Part shown: in pieces, positions 1 through 8,184 of the stretch
How positions within the stretch are numbered: the first letter of the stretch is position 1
Layout of the letters: the number at the start of each line of letters is the position of its first letter
From: Micromonospora sp. LH3U1
Lineage (GTDB): Bacteria > Actinomycetota > Actinomycetes > Mycobacteriales > Micromonosporaceae
Direction of reading: 5' to 3'
Length of the DNA stretch: 64,000 bases
Assembly: GCF_028475105.1 (NCBI RefSeq)
Contig: NZ_CP116936.1
Location: forward strand, 4,463,501 to 4,527,500
Notes under the pieces: generated by a model
The model's database searches: none
What the model was told of the DNA's origin: nothing
What the model saw: only the letters and a program-made list of their open reading frames with translations
Made by a program: the position numbers and the translations under genes

Positions 1-610
1 CGTCGCCCTGGAAGATGTACTTCTCCCGCTCGGGCAGGTTCTCCATCTGTTCCATCGTCCAGCCGAAGTTCTTCGCGAGGACGTGCCGAGGCGTGTGTGC
101 GAAGAAGTCGCTGAGCAGGAACGTGTTGTTCTCCGAGAAGGCGCCGTCGTTGAAGACCAGCAGGAACTGGGCGCCGTCGTCCAGCGCCTGGATGTTGTGC
201 GGCACGCCCTGCGGAAAGAACCACAGATCGCCCTCTCTCACGTCCTCGATGAAGTTGCGCCCCTCATGGTCGACGGCGCTGATCCGGCAACTGCCGCTCA
301 GCATGTACGCCCACTCCGACTGTTGGTGCCAGTGAATCTCCCGGTACGCGCCTGGCTCCAGGCCGAACTGGACGCCGGCCAGCTGACTGGCGATCGGCAG
401 ATCGCGGCTGGTGACCTCCCGGGTCCAGCCGCCCTTCTCCACCCGGGTGTGCGCCTGGGAGAACGAGAACTTGAGGTTGGGCACGAGCCGGCTGTCCGTC
501 GTCGGCGGCACCAGAAGATCGGGGTTCTGCCGCTCAAGCTCGATGTTGCGGCCCGCGAAGGGCGGTGCGCCCTGGTCGCCGCGTCGCGGCTGGGGATCGC
601 TGTTCGCCAT
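1..610 (-). CDS. Oxalate decarboxylase-like bicupin (3' end outside window)
   Basis: The visible part is the N-terminal 203 residues of a cupin of the oxalate decarboxylase family, which converts oxalate to formate and CO2 with manganese. The first cupin core is clear: a metal-binding motif EIHWHQQSEWAYM at about residues 95-107, then GDLWFFPQGVPHNIQ near residue 140. The reading frame runs off the left edge, so the second cupin domain cannot be seen and the length is unknown. The ATG at 608-610 follows a GGAG about 9-12 nt upstream. There is no signal peptide, so the enzyme is probably cytoplasmic. A small membrane-protein gene lies directly upstream on the same strand. Family assignment is strong; true oxalate specificity is inferred. 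Confidence 0.85.
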   Translation of the reverse strand, partial: MANSDPQPRRGDQGAPPFAGRNIELERQNPDLLVPPTTDSRLVPNLKFSFSQAHTRVEKGGWTREVTSRDLPIASQLAGVQFGLEPGAYREIHWHQQSEWAYMLSGSCRISAVDHEGRNFIEDVREGDLWFFPQGVPHNIQALDDGAQFLLVFNDGAFSENNTFLLSDFFAHTPRHVLAKNFGWTMEQMENLPEREKYIFQGD

Positions 611-623
611 GATCGCTGTCTCC

Positions 624-890
624 TCACTCCGGTGGGATCGGATGTGGCGCGGGAACGGACCTGCCCCGCAGGCGTAGCCGGGACGACAACCCCAGCAGGG
701 TGCGCACCCCGGGCCAGCCGTACTGGACCGCTATCGCGGCGGGAATCGCCACCGCCGTCGCCATCAGCACCACGCGGATCCACCGCGGAGCGTGTCCACC
801 CGCCCCGGTGCTGGCGAACAGGACGAAGACCAGCAGTACGACCCGGAGCCGGCGCAGGCCGGGAAGTGGTGACGACGTCGAGTGGGCCAT
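624..890 (-). CDS. Small two-helix membrane protein
   Basis: This 88-residue product has two hydrophobic stretches, roughly residues 15-33 and 41-57, separated by a basic turn, and a basic Pro-rich C-terminus. That fits a small inner-membrane protein with two helices. It ends 13 nt before the start of the oxalate decarboxylase gene on the same strand, so the two are probably cotranscribed. I do not recognise a family. Codon usage is G/C-ending like its neighbours. An opposite-strand frame also stays open here, so coding status is likely but not certain. Confidence 0.5.
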   Translation of the reverse strand: MAHSTSSPLPGLRRLRVVLLVFVLFASTGAGGHAPRWIRVVLMATAVAIPAAIAVQYGWPGVRTLLGLSSRLRLRGRSVPAPHPIPPE

Positions 891-1088
891 ACCTTCGATG
901 ATCGGGGGCGGGCCAGCGCCGTCGCATCACGTGATCGCGCCATTGCGGCGCGTCAGAACCCGGACGGCAGGCGCATTCGGCGCAATCCCGCCGGTTCGTC
1001 GATCTGCTCGCTCGCCCCAGCCACCATGGCTAGGCTCGGTCGCAGGACGGCCTTTCGACGCGCCGGGTAACCACCGGGGAGAACGCCA

Positions 1089-2567
1089 TTGTCCGAATCA
1101 TCCTTCAACGCCGGAACGCTCCAAACTGACGACATCGCCGCCGACGCCGACGCCGAGCAACGACGGCATCGGCTGTTCACCACGGCGGAGCCCTCGGTCG
1201 CCCTCGCCGGTCTTCGAGAGGCGCTGGACCAGCGACTGGACGCCCGGAGCCGAAGCACTCTGCTCGCCATGGTCGCCACGATCGCGGCCCGCACGGGACA
1301 CCCGGACGCCGATGCCCTGCTCCGCGACGCGGGCACCGCGCACGCCACGTCCGGTGACCATTCCTCCGCCCGCCACCTCGCCCTCGGCCGGGCGGCTCGC
1401 TCGTTGTCGCACGGGGATCTGCCAGGCGCGCACGCCGTGCTGGCAGCCCTGGACCCCGACGCCTGGGTGGCACGCCAGGACGCCACGTCCATCCGGGCTG
1501 AACGAATCCTGGTGCAGCTGGGCCTGGCTCGGCACCAGGACGCGCGGACCGCGATCTGCCAGGCGTCCGACGACACGGCGCCGCCCGACACCCCGGTCAG
1601 CAGCAGGCTGACCGCCCTGGACTGCCTGCGGATGGTCGCGGTGGGCGAGCTGCCCGAGGCCGCCGCGCTGGCTGTCACGACGCTCAACTCAGGCTCGGCG
1701 GACATCAGCCCGGAGGTGCGCGCCCTCCTTGTCGCGGTGATCGCCGAGGTCCGCTACCGCCAGGGAGAACACGATGCCGCGCGCGCCGCCCTCCGCACGT
1801 GCCTTGCGGAGAGACAATGGCCCGACAGTACGATGTGGACGCCCGCCTTCTGTGTCGCAGTCCGCGACCCGGCAATCAGTGAGCCAGCGAGCCTCCTCAC
1901 CAGAGTCGTCGCCGACCTGCACCGGTCGGTCCGATCGCTCCTGCCCGTGCCGCAGTTCGGCCCCCGACTGGTGCGCGCGGCGGTGGCCGCTGGCGACACC
2001 CGGGCCGCCCGTCGGGTCACCGAACTGGTCGAGCTGGTGGCCACGCGCACCCCGGTCCCGCTGTGGCACGCACTCGCCAACCAGACCAGAGGGCTGCTCG
2101 ATCGTGACCCGGACGCGCTCCGGTCGGCGGTCGACGGCTTGCGCACCACCGCCGCACGGCCGGCTCTGGCCGACGCGTTGCTCGACCTCGCGAACAACCG
2201 ACGGCTGCGGCCCGCCCAGGCGTGGGATGCCGCGCACGAAGCGGCTGCCCTCTACGCCCGGATCGGCGCCCCTGGCGACCAGGCGATAGCCGACCGGCGA
2301 TGCGTCGAACTCGCTGCCACCCCGCACCACCGGCCGTCGATCGGCGAGCCGCTCCGCACCGGCATCGAGGCGCTCACCCCCGCCGAGGAGCGGGTGGCCG
2401 AGATGCTCGCCGCCGGTGCCACGAAGAAGGAGGCGGCCGGGAGCCTCTTCGTCTCCTTCCACACGGTGGACACGCAGCTCCGATCCATCTACCACAAGCT
2501 GGGCATCCACAATCGGATGCAGTTGGTGCGGGCCTGGGACCGGTACAAGGCGATAATCAGCCGATGA
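1089..2567 (+). CDS. LuxR-family regulator with helical N-terminal region
   Basis: A 492-residue protein with a C-terminal LuxR/GerE helix-turn-helix at about residues 425-488 (motif LTPAEERVAEMLAAGATKKE, then SFHTVDTQLRSIYHKLGI). The first 400 residues are an Ala/Arg-rich helical array resembling TPR-type repeats. No Walker A motif is visible, so this looks like the repeat-plus-HTH part of a LAL-type regulator without its ATPase. The start is TTG, chosen because GGGGAGAACGCCA lies immediately upstream. The gene is monocistronic and converges on the aldo/keto reductase gene with only 16 nt between stops. Its target and signal cannot be read from the sequence. Confidence 0.85.
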   Translation: MSESSFNAGTLQTDDIAADADAEQRRHRLFTTAEPSVALAGLREALDQRLDARSRSTLLAMVATIAARTGHPDADALLRDAGTAHATSGDHSSARHLALGRAARSLSHGDLPGAHAVLAALDPDAWVARQDATSIRAERILVQLGLARHQDARTAICQASDDTAPPDTPVSSRLTALDCLRMVAVGELPEAAALAVTTLNSGSADISPEVRALLVAVIAEVRYRQGEHDAARAALRTCLAERQWPDSTMWTPAFCVAVRDPAISEPASLLTRVVADLHRSVRSLLPVPQFGPRLVRAAVAAGDTRAARRVTELVELVATRTPVPLWHALANQTRGLLDRDPDALRSAVDGLRTTAARPALADALLDLANNRRLRPAQAWDAAHEAAALYARIGAPGDQAIADRRCVELAATPHHRPSIGEPLRTGIEALTPAEERVAEMLAAGATKKEAAGSLFVSFHTVDTQLRSIYHKLGIHNRMQLVRAWDRYKAIISR

Positions 2568-2583
2568 CCGAGCCGACCGAGGG

Positions 2584-3594
2584 TCACTTCTCGCTGTCGA
2601 GGTTGGCCATCATCGCCGTCGCGTACCGCTCGCCGGAGGCGGCACCGGCCGGCACGGCCCGCTCGATCTCGTCCAGCGCGGCGCGGTCCAGCACCAGGTC
2701 CACGGCGGCCAGCGACTCGGCCAGCCGATCCCGGCGACGCGCGCCGACCAGCGGCACGATCTGCTCGCCCTGCGCCGCCACCCAGGCGATCGCCACCTGG
2801 CTCGTGGTGGCCCCCAGCCGCTGTGCGACCCGGCCGAGCGCGTCCACGAGGCGCAGGTTCGCGGCCAGGTGCTCGCCCTGGAACCGTGGGCTGTTCGCCC
2901 GGAAGTCCGTGCCGGTCAGCTCGCGGTCCGCCGACCAGTGCCCGCTCAGCAGACCTCGCGACAGCACCCCGTAGGCGGTCAACCCGATGCCCAGTTCCCG
3001 CAACGCCGGCAGAATCGTGGCCTCCGGGCCACGGGACAGCAGCGAGTATTCGATCTGGACGTCACTGATCGGTGCCACCGCCGCCGCGCGACGGATGGTG
3101 TCCGCGCTCACCTCGGAGAGCCCGATGTGCCGGATGTAGCCGGCCTGCTGCATCTCGAGCAGTGCCCCGACAGTTTCTTCCACCGGCACCTGCGGGTTCA
3201 GCCGCGATGGCCGGTAGATGTCGATGTAGTCGGTACCCAACCGCCGCAGCGAGTACGCGAGCCGGTCCTTCACCGCCACCGCCGACACGTCGTACGGTGC
3301 GGCCTGGAACCCGCCGTCCGGCGTCCGGCGCGAGCCGAACTTCACGCTGACCACGACCTCGTCCCGGCGACGCTCCCGCAGCGCCCGGCCGATCAGCATC
3401 TCGTTGTGACCCGACCCGTAGAAGTCCCCGGTGTCGATGAGGTTCACGCCGGCATCGATGGCCGTGTGCAGTGTCGCGATGCTCTCGGCCTCGTCCGCCG
3501 GCCCGTACAGGTCCGACATGCCCATCGCGCCGAGCCCGATGATCGACACCTCCGGCCCGGAGGCACCCAACCGTCGCCGTCGTAGATCCGTCAT
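2584..3594 (-). CDS. Aldo/keto reductase with substituted catalytic histidine
   Basis: A 336-residue NADPH-dependent aldo/keto reductase of the YhdN/AKR13 type. The TIM-barrel start (LGASGPEVSIIGLGAMGMS) and the residues D54, Y59 and K85 of the catalytic tetrad are present. The fourth residue, usually His in a YYQHR context, lies in IYRPSR, giving Ser130. The same substitution is common in one bacterial subgroup, so activity is not excluded. Start ATG 3594 is preferred over the upstream in-frame start because GGAGGAGACGACAGAC sits just before it. It is divergent from a TetR gene with 116 nt between starts, so that repressor probably controls it. The substrate is unknown. Confidence 0.88.
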   Translation of the reverse strand: MTDLRRRRLGASGPEVSIIGLGAMGMSDLYGPADEAESIATLHTAIDAGVNLIDTGDFYGSGHNEMLIGRALRERRRDEVVVSVKFGSRRTPDGGFQAAPYDVSAVAVKDRLAYSLRRLGTDYIDIYRPSRLNPQVPVEETVGALLEMQQAGYIRHIGLSEVSADTIRRAAAVAPISDVQIEYSLLSRGPEATILPALRELGIGLTAYGVLSRGLLSGHWSADRELTGTDFRANSPRFQGEHLAANLRLVDALGRVAQRLGATTSQVAIAWVAAQGEQIVPLVGARRRDRLAESLAAVDLVLDRAALDEIERAVPAGAASGERYATAMMANLDSEK

Positions 3595-3653
3595 GTCTGT
3601 CGTCTCCTCCGGTCGTCGTCGCGGTGGCTCGCTGTGGCGGGACACTGCTGTGT

Positions 3654-3700
3654 ACGCTGTGTCCATATAACCAGCATGAAGACGCCGTGTCCATATAACC
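3654..3700 (+). promoter_or_regulatory. 19-bp tandem direct repeat in the AKR/TetR intergenic region
   Basis: Two copies of ACGC(T/C)GTGTCCATATAACC occupy 3654-3672 and 3682-3700. They differ at one position and start 28 bp apart. The second copy ends 10 nt before the TetR GTG start and abuts its ribosome-binding site GGGAGG. They lie between divergent genes and are the likely operator of the TetR protein. Direct rather than inverted order is unusual for TetR sites. The CATATAA core could also serve as a -10 element. Confidence 0.55.
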
Positions 3701-3710
3701 GGGAGGACCA

Positions 3711-4319
3711 GTGGCTCAGCTCACGCCGGATGCCAACACGCCACCCCGCCGTGGTCGGGGTCGCCGACCCGCCGACCAGGTACGGGCCGAGATCCTCACC
3801 GCCGCCGGCAATCTCCTGCTGGCCGAGGGCATGGCCGGCTTCACCATCGAGAAGGTCGCAGCCCACGCCGGGGCCAGCCGGATGACGATCTACAAATGGT
3901 GGCCCTCCAAGGGTGCCCTCGCCCTGGACGGCTACTTCACCGTCGTCGCACCCACCCTGGCCTTCACCGACACCGCCGACATCGTCACCGACCTGACCAA
4001 CCAGCTCGTCGCCTTCGTCCACCTCATGCGGGACACCTCCGCCGGGCGGGTCATCAGCCAACTCATCGCGCAGGCGCAGACCGACCCGGAACTGGCCACG
4101 GCGTACCGGCAGCGCTACTCCGGCCCTCGCCGGGCCCTCGCCGTCGACGCCCTCACCAAGGCCATGGCCCGCGGGCAGCTACGCACCGACATCGACCCCG
4201 AATCCGTCGTCGACCAGCTCTGGGGCGCCTGCTACCACCGGCTCCTCGTCCCCGACCTGCCGCTCACCGAGGACTTCGCCCGCACCCTGGTCGCCAACCT
4301 CATCCGCGGACTGCGCTGA
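3711..4319 (+). CDS. TetR/AcrR-family repressor
   Basis: A 202-residue TetR-type regulator. The DNA-binding domain spans about residues 22-70 and carries the helix-turn-helix IEKVAAHAGASRMTIYKWW. The C-terminal ligand domain resembles the TetR_C_11-like group (RVISQLIAQAQTDPELATAYR). The GTG start follows GGGAGGACCA. The gene is divergent from the aldo/keto reductase gene and has two 19-bp direct repeats directly upstream, suggesting autoregulation and control of the reductase. Its 3' end is 8 nt from the convergent dioxygenase gene. The inducer is unknown. Confidence 0.88.
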   Translation: MAQLTPDANTPPRRGRGRRPADQVRAEILTAAGNLLLAEGMAGFTIEKVAAHAGASRMTIYKWWPSKGALALDGYFTVVAPTLAFTDTADIVTDLTNQLVAFVHLMRDTSAGRVISQLIAQAQTDPELATAYRQRYSGPRRALAVDALTKAMARGQLRTDIDPESVVDQLWGACYHRLLVPDLPLTEDFARTLVANLIRGLR

Positions 4320-4327
4320 CCGCCAGG

Positions 4328-5209
4328 TCACACCACCGGGCCACGCCAGGGATCGACCGTGCCCTGTGGGCGGTCGCCGCGCAGGGTGATGCGGTGTACG
4401 ACCCGCCGGGCACCCCCGTAGTCGCGGTTGGCGTAGTGCGCGGTGCTGCGGTTGTCCCACATCACCACGTCGCCGGAACGCCATCGGTGTCGCACCAGGT
4501 GCTCGGGCTTGGTGAGGTGGGCGTAGAGCAGGTCCAGGATCGCCCGGCTCTCCGCCTCCGACACGCCAACGATGTGCGAGGTGAAGCCGGGGTTGACGAA
4601 GATTCCCCTGCGACCGGTCTCCGGGTGCACGCGTACGACGGGATGCTCCACCGGATCCAGCCGGGTGACGACTTCGCCCTCCCACACGTTGCCCCGACCA
4701 CCACGACGCTGCGCGAGGTAGTAGCCGAATTCCCGGTTGCCGTCGTGCACGGCGACCAACTGGTCCACCAGCCGCCGCACCGGCTCGGCGAGGGAGTCGT
4801 ACGCGAGTTGGCTGTCCGCCCAGCTCGTGTCGCCACCGCTGGGCGGCAGCGTCACCGCGCGCAGGATCGAGCCGAGAGGTGGCCGGGCAACGAAGGTGAC
4901 ATCGGTGTGCCACACGTCGGCGAACCCGTTGTCCGCACTGTCCAGTGCGTACACCTCGGGGTGTTTCTCGTCGACGCCGCCGACCACGGGGTGCGAGGCG
5001 GTCAGTTCGCCGAGCCGGCGCCCGAGGCGCACCTGGCCGTCGTCGTCGAGCTGTTGGTCGGCGAAGAACAACACCTTGCGGTCCACCAACGTCGCGCGCA
5101 CCGCTGCGAGCTCCGCGTCGGTCGCGCCGTGCAGGTCGAGACCATACACCTCGGCGCCGAAGTACGGCCCGAGCGGGTCCAGCGTCAGATTTACGAGAGT
5201 ATCGGTCAT
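4328..5209 (-). CDS. TauD/TfdA-family Fe(II)/2-oxoglutarate dioxygenase
   Basis: A 293-residue dioxygenase that would oxidatively cleave a sulfonate or sulfate ester to release sulfite or sulfate. The iron facial triad is visible as H101-x-D103 (WHTDVTF) and H258 (STAHYANRDY). R269 matches the 2-oxoglutarate-binding arginine of E. coli TauD, and R273 (RVVHRITL) matches its sulfonate-binding arginine; H73 is also conserved. It is the last gene of a permease, binding-protein, ATPase, dioxygenase operon. The ATPase stop lies 17 nt before its ATG. It could prefer taurine, another alkanesulfonate or an alkyl sulfate; the sequence alone does not decide. Confidence 0.9.
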   Translation of the reverse strand: MTDTLVNLTLDPLGPYFGAEVYGLDLHGATDAELAAVRATLVDRKVLFFADQQLDDDGQVRLGRRLGELTASHPVVGGVDEKHPEVYALDSADNGFADVWHTDVTFVARPPLGSILRAVTLPPSGGDTSWADSQLAYDSLAEPVRRLVDQLVAVHDGNREFGYYLAQRRGGRGNVWEGEVVTRLDPVEHPVVRVHPETGRRGIFVNPGFTSHIVGVSEAESRAILDLLYAHLTKPEHLVRHRWRSGDVVMWDNRSTAHYANRDYGGARRVVHRITLRGDRPQGTVDPWRGPVV

Positions 5210-5226
5210 GGCGGTTCCCTTTCGAT

Positions 5227-6006
5227 TCAGGCGGCGGCGTCACGCACGGCGTGGCCGATCGTGGCGCGGAGGGCCGCGTACTCCGGTGAGCCGCGCAACT
5301 CGTCCGGTTCGACGCCACTGCGCGGGAGGTCGACGTCCAGGTCGAGGGCAACCCGGCCGGGCCGACGGGTCAGGACGATCACCCGGCTGCCGAGGAAGAC
5401 CGCCTCGTCCACGCTGTGCGTGACGAACACGCACGTACGGCCGGTTTCGGCACTGACCCGGCGCAGGTCTTCCTGCAACCTCTCCCGGGTCAGCGCGTCG
5501 AGGGCCGCGAACGGCTCGTCGAGCAACAGCAACGGATTGTCCACGGCCAGCGCCCGTGCGATGGCCACGCGCTGTTGCTGGCCACCGGAGAGCTGCCAGG
5601 TACGGCGGTGCGCGACGTGCGGCAGGCCGACCCGGTCCAGCAGAGCGGACACCCGGGGGGATCGCTCGGGCGCGGGCACCCCGGCGTAGCGCAGCGCGAG
5701 CCCCACATTGCCGCCGACCGTCTTCCACGGCAGCAGCCGTGGTTGCTGGAAGACCAGACCGGCGTTTCGTCCCGGCACCGGCGGCAGGCCGGCGGCGATC
5801 ACCGTGCCGGTCGTCGGCTGTTCGAAGCCGGCGATCAGCCGCAGGAGCGTCGTCTTGCCACATCCGGAGGCTCCCACGAGGACCAGGAAGGTGCCCGGCG
5901 GTACGCGGAGGTCGACCGGGCCGAGGGCGGTGACCGCCGCCGACCCGGTCCCGTACGTGTGGGTGACGTCGCGGACCTCGACCGCGGCGTCAGGGTCGGA
6001 GGACAC
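5227..6006 (-). CDS. ABC transporter ATPase, sulfonate/nitrate/taurine type
   Basis: A 259-residue nucleotide-binding subunit of the SsuB/TauB group, energising import at the inner face of the membrane. Walker A (GASGCGKTT) is at residues 45-53, followed by the Q-loop (VFQQPRLLPW), the signature LSGGQQQR, Walker B (LLLLDEPFAALD) and the switch His (VFVTHSVDEA). The ATG lies within the 3' end of the binding-protein gene, a 17-nt overlap that implies translational coupling. The gene sits between the binding protein and the dioxygenase. Substrate type is inferred from these neighbours. Confidence 0.93.
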   Translation of the reverse strand: MSSDPDAAVEVRDVTHTYGTGSAAVTALGPVDLRVPPGTFLVLVGASGCGKTTLLRLIAGFEQPTTGTVIAAGLPPVPGRNAGLVFQQPRLLPWKTVGGNVGLALRYAGVPAPERSPRVSALLDRVGLPHVAHRRTWQLSGGQQQRVAIARALAVDNPLLLLDEPFAALDALTRERLQEDLRRVSAETGRTCVFVTHSVDEAVFLGSRVIVLTRRPGRVALDLDVDLPRSGVEPDELRGSPEYAALRATIGHAVRDAAA

Positions 6007-7036
6007 TCGGCAGACCCTTGGTGTAGATGGCCGCTTCGAACACCGACCGGTCCGGTATCGCGTCGATCTTCTTCTGCGCCTTGAGGAAGACCGCCGCGTT
6101 GTAGAGGTTGTCGGCGAGCGCGCCGACCTTCTCGGGCGAGCCCAGCCACTCGGGGCTGGCCAGCTCGGCGGGCTTGAGGAACACGCCCTGACTCAACTGG
6201 TGCTGGGCCGCGGCGGTGTCCAGGTTCAGCTCACGACCCACGGCGGTCGCCGCGGCGGTCGGGTCGCTCGCGATGAGGTCGAGGGCCTTCGCCTCCGCCT
6301 TGCGCCACGCGTCGACGGCCTCGGGGTGCGCGTCGGCGAACGCGGTGGAGACCACGCCGAGATCCAACGTGGGCTTACCGGCGGTGGCCAGCTCCCGGCT
6401 GGTGATCAGCACCTTGCCGGTCTTCTTCAGCTCGTCGAGGGACGGCAGCCAGGAGTACGCGGCGTCGAGGTCACCACGGGTCCAGGCGGCGAGGATGTCC
6501 TGCGGTTCCAGATCTACCAGGGTCACCTCGCTCTCCTTGACGCCGGCCTGGTTGAGTGCGGCCAGCAGGCTGAAGTGGGCGGTCGACGCGAACGGCGTGC
6601 CGATCTTCTTGCCCCGCAGGTCGGTGATGCTGGCGACGTTGGCGCCGTTGCGCGCCACCAGCGCCTCGTTGTCGCCGGCCACGTCGAGGACGAAGGCCAC
6701 CTTGTAGGGCAGGTTCAGTGGCGCCGACAGACCGCGCGCGACCGGGCTGGAGCCGATCGCGGCGATGTCCACACTGCCGGCCGCGAACGCCGTGTTGATG
6801 CTCGCGCCGGAGTCGAACTTGGTCCAGGTGATCTTGTAGTCGGGTAGTGCCTTCTCCAGCAGTTGCTGGTTCTTGACGATCAGGTCGCCGCTGGGGAACG
6901 CCTGGTAGGCGAGCCGGATGCTCTTGCGCTGCGGGTCGCCACCGCCACTGGCGGCGCCGTCGCCGCACCCGGCGAGTGGAACGGCGGCGAGAAGCACGGC
7001 GGTCGTGAGGAGAGTTCGGAATATTGGTCGACGCAC
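5990..7036 (-). CDS. Sulfonate/taurine ABC transporter substrate-binding lipoprotein
   Basis: A 348-residue periplasmic-type binding protein of the SsuA/TauA/NMT1 family. It has a lipoprotein signal with lipobox LAGC (Cys24), a Gly/Ser linker and the family core (IRLAYQAFPSGDLIVKNQQL onward, then DIAAIGSSPVARGL). It should be anchored outside the membrane and deliver substrate to the permease. The frame is open far upstream, but the GTG at 7034-7036 is the start: it has AGAAGGGA nearby and begins the signal peptide (RRPIFRTLLTTAVLL). The permease stop lies 35 nt upstream. The 3' end overlaps the ATPase start. Confidence 0.9.
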   Translation of the reverse strand: MRRPIFRTLLTTAVLLAAVPLAGCGDGAASGGGDPQRKSIRLAYQAFPSGDLIVKNQQLLEKALPDYKITWTKFDSGASINTAFAAGSVDIAAIGSSPVARGLSAPLNLPYKVAFVLDVAGDNEALVARNGANVASITDLRGKKIGTPFASTAHFSLLAALNQAGVKESEVTLVDLEPQDILAAWTRGDLDAAYSWLPSLDELKKTGKVLITSRELATAGKPTLDLGVVSTAFADAHPEAVDAWRKAEAKALDLIASDPTAAATAVGRELNLDTAAAQHQLSQGVFLKPAELASPEWLGSPEKVGALADNLYNAAVFLKAQKKIDAIPDRSVFEAAIYTKGLPSVLRP

Positions 7037-7071
7037 GGGGCGTCCCTTCTGAGAGGTGGGAAGAGCGCGGG

Positions 7072-7938
7072 TCAGCCTCGACCGCGCCAGGGAACGAGCC
7101 GGTCCTCCGCCGTCCGCAGCAGCGCGTCGATGAGGAGGCCGGACAGGCCGATGGCGAACAGCCCGAGCACCACCACGTCGGTCTGCGAATACCGTTGTGC
7201 GTCGCGGACCATGCCCCCGATGCCCGGTACGCCATTGATGGTCTCGGCGGCGACCACCGACGAGTAGGCGATACCCACGGCGAGCCGGATGCCGGTGAAG
7301 ATCTCCGGGAGCGCGTGCGGCAGCACCACGTCGCGGGTCACCGCCCAACGGCCGCCACCCAACGCCCGAGCCGCCTCCACGAGAGTGGCGGGCGCGGCCT
7401 TGACCGCGGAGGCGGTGGCGACCGCGACCGGGGGCAGCGCGGCGATGGACAGGAGCCACAACTTCGGGGTCTCGTCGATGCCGAACCAGATGATGAGCAG
7501 ACTGAAGTACGCCAGGGGTGGCAACGCGCGGACGAAGGTGACGACCGGTTCGGTCGCGACCCGCACCCAGGCGACAGTGCCCATCACCAAGCCGAGCACC
7601 AGGCCGGCCGCGACGCCCACCACCGAGCCGATGAGGATGCGACGCAGACTCACCCCGAGGTGCTCGATCAGCAGGTGGCCGCTGTAGCCCCGGACACCGT
7701 CGTGGGTGGTCGAGGTCTGCACCAGTCGGTCCCACACGGCGCCCGGCGCTGGGATGAACGTGGGGTTGTCGGTCAGCACCGCGAGGATCTGCCATATCGC
7801 CAGCAGGACCACGAGGGTGACGGCGCGGAGCGCGATGCGTCGCCACCAGGCGGCCCGCCCCGCTCGGCGTGGCTGGTGAGCCGGTGGTGGGGCACCGACA
7901 TCGGAGCCCACGGTCTGTACTGCGGCAACAACGGTCAC
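7072..7938 (-). CDS. ABC transporter permease, sulfonate/taurine type
   Basis: A 288-residue BPD-type permease of the SsuC/TauC group. A cytoplasmic N-terminus of about 35 residues is followed by about six membrane helices. The EAA loop that docks the ATPase is readable as EAARALGGGRWAVTRDVVLP, about residues 190-209. It is the first gene of the four-gene operon, so it should be next to the promoter. A 28-bp inverted repeat lies upstream at 7959-7986. Family is certain; substrate follows from the TauD-like gene in the same operon. Confidence 0.92.
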   Translation of the reverse strand: MTVVAAVQTVGSDVGAPPPAHQPRRAGRAAWWRRIALRAVTLVVLLAIWQILAVLTDNPTFIPAPGAVWDRLVQTSTTHDGVRGYSGHLLIEHLGVSLRRILIGSVVGVAAGLVLGLVMGTVAWVRVATEPVVTFVRALPPLAYFSLLIIWFGIDETPKLWLLSIAALPPVAVATASAVKAAPATLVEAARALGGGRWAVTRDVVLPHALPEIFTGIRLAVGIAYSSVVAAETINGVPGIGGMVRDAQRYSQTDVVVLGLFAIGLSGLLIDALLRTAEDRLVPWRGRG

Positions 7939-7958
7939 GGCTTCTCCCGATCACTATG

Positions 7959-7986
7959 ACCCACTATTCCTACAGCTTTAGTGGGT
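7959..7986 (-). promoter_or_regulatory. Inverted repeat upstream of the sulfonate operon
   Basis: ACCCACTA at 7959-7966 and TAGTGGGT at 7979-7986 form a perfect 8-bp inverted repeat with a 12-nt spacer. It ends 20 bp upstream of the permease ATG. The 20-bp centre-to-centre distance fits a dimeric regulator on one face of DNA, so this is a likely operator for the uptake operon. No regulator gene is adjacent, so the protein that binds is unknown. Confidence 0.5.
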
Positions 7987-8094
7987 TATGCACAACGGGC
8001 CGCCCACTTCATGGAATCCCCCGATCGCGGACCTGGTGAGCCTGTCGGGTGCCGACCGTCCCGACGCTCTGACCGACCAGACGAGAACGATGAC

Positions 8095-8124
8095 GCCGGT
8101 GAGTCATGTCGATGACTCACCGGC
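8095..8124. terminator. Strong hairpin downstream of the VOC gene
   Basis: GCCGGTGAGTCA at 8095-8106 pairs perfectly with 8113-8124. The stem extends by one more pair around a GTCG tetraloop. There is no U-tract, as is usual for hairpin terminators in this GC range. It lies 61 nt beyond the stop of the leftward VOC gene and upstream of the sulfonate operon, so it probably ends the VOC transcript and insulates the operon. Confidence 0.6.
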
Positions 8125-8184
8125 ATCACGCTGATCAACACAATGGAGCCCCGGACCAGGCCCAACGCCTCGCGTCGTCGAGGG

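Noticed and set aside
83..901. Long arginine-rich plus-strand frame over the oxalate decarboxylase
   Set aside because: It is antisense to a clear cupin gene, rich in Arg/Ala/Pro, and has no ribosome-binding site; a GC-bias shadow.
3896..5689. 597-codon plus-strand frame across the TetR, dioxygenase and ATPase genes
   Set aside because: It spans three well-supported genes on both strands with low-complexity Arg/His content and no domain.
7250..7954. Upstream extension of the binding-protein frame to 7954
   Set aside because: It overlaps the permease gene in another frame, while the GTG at 7036 has a site and begins a lipoprotein signal.
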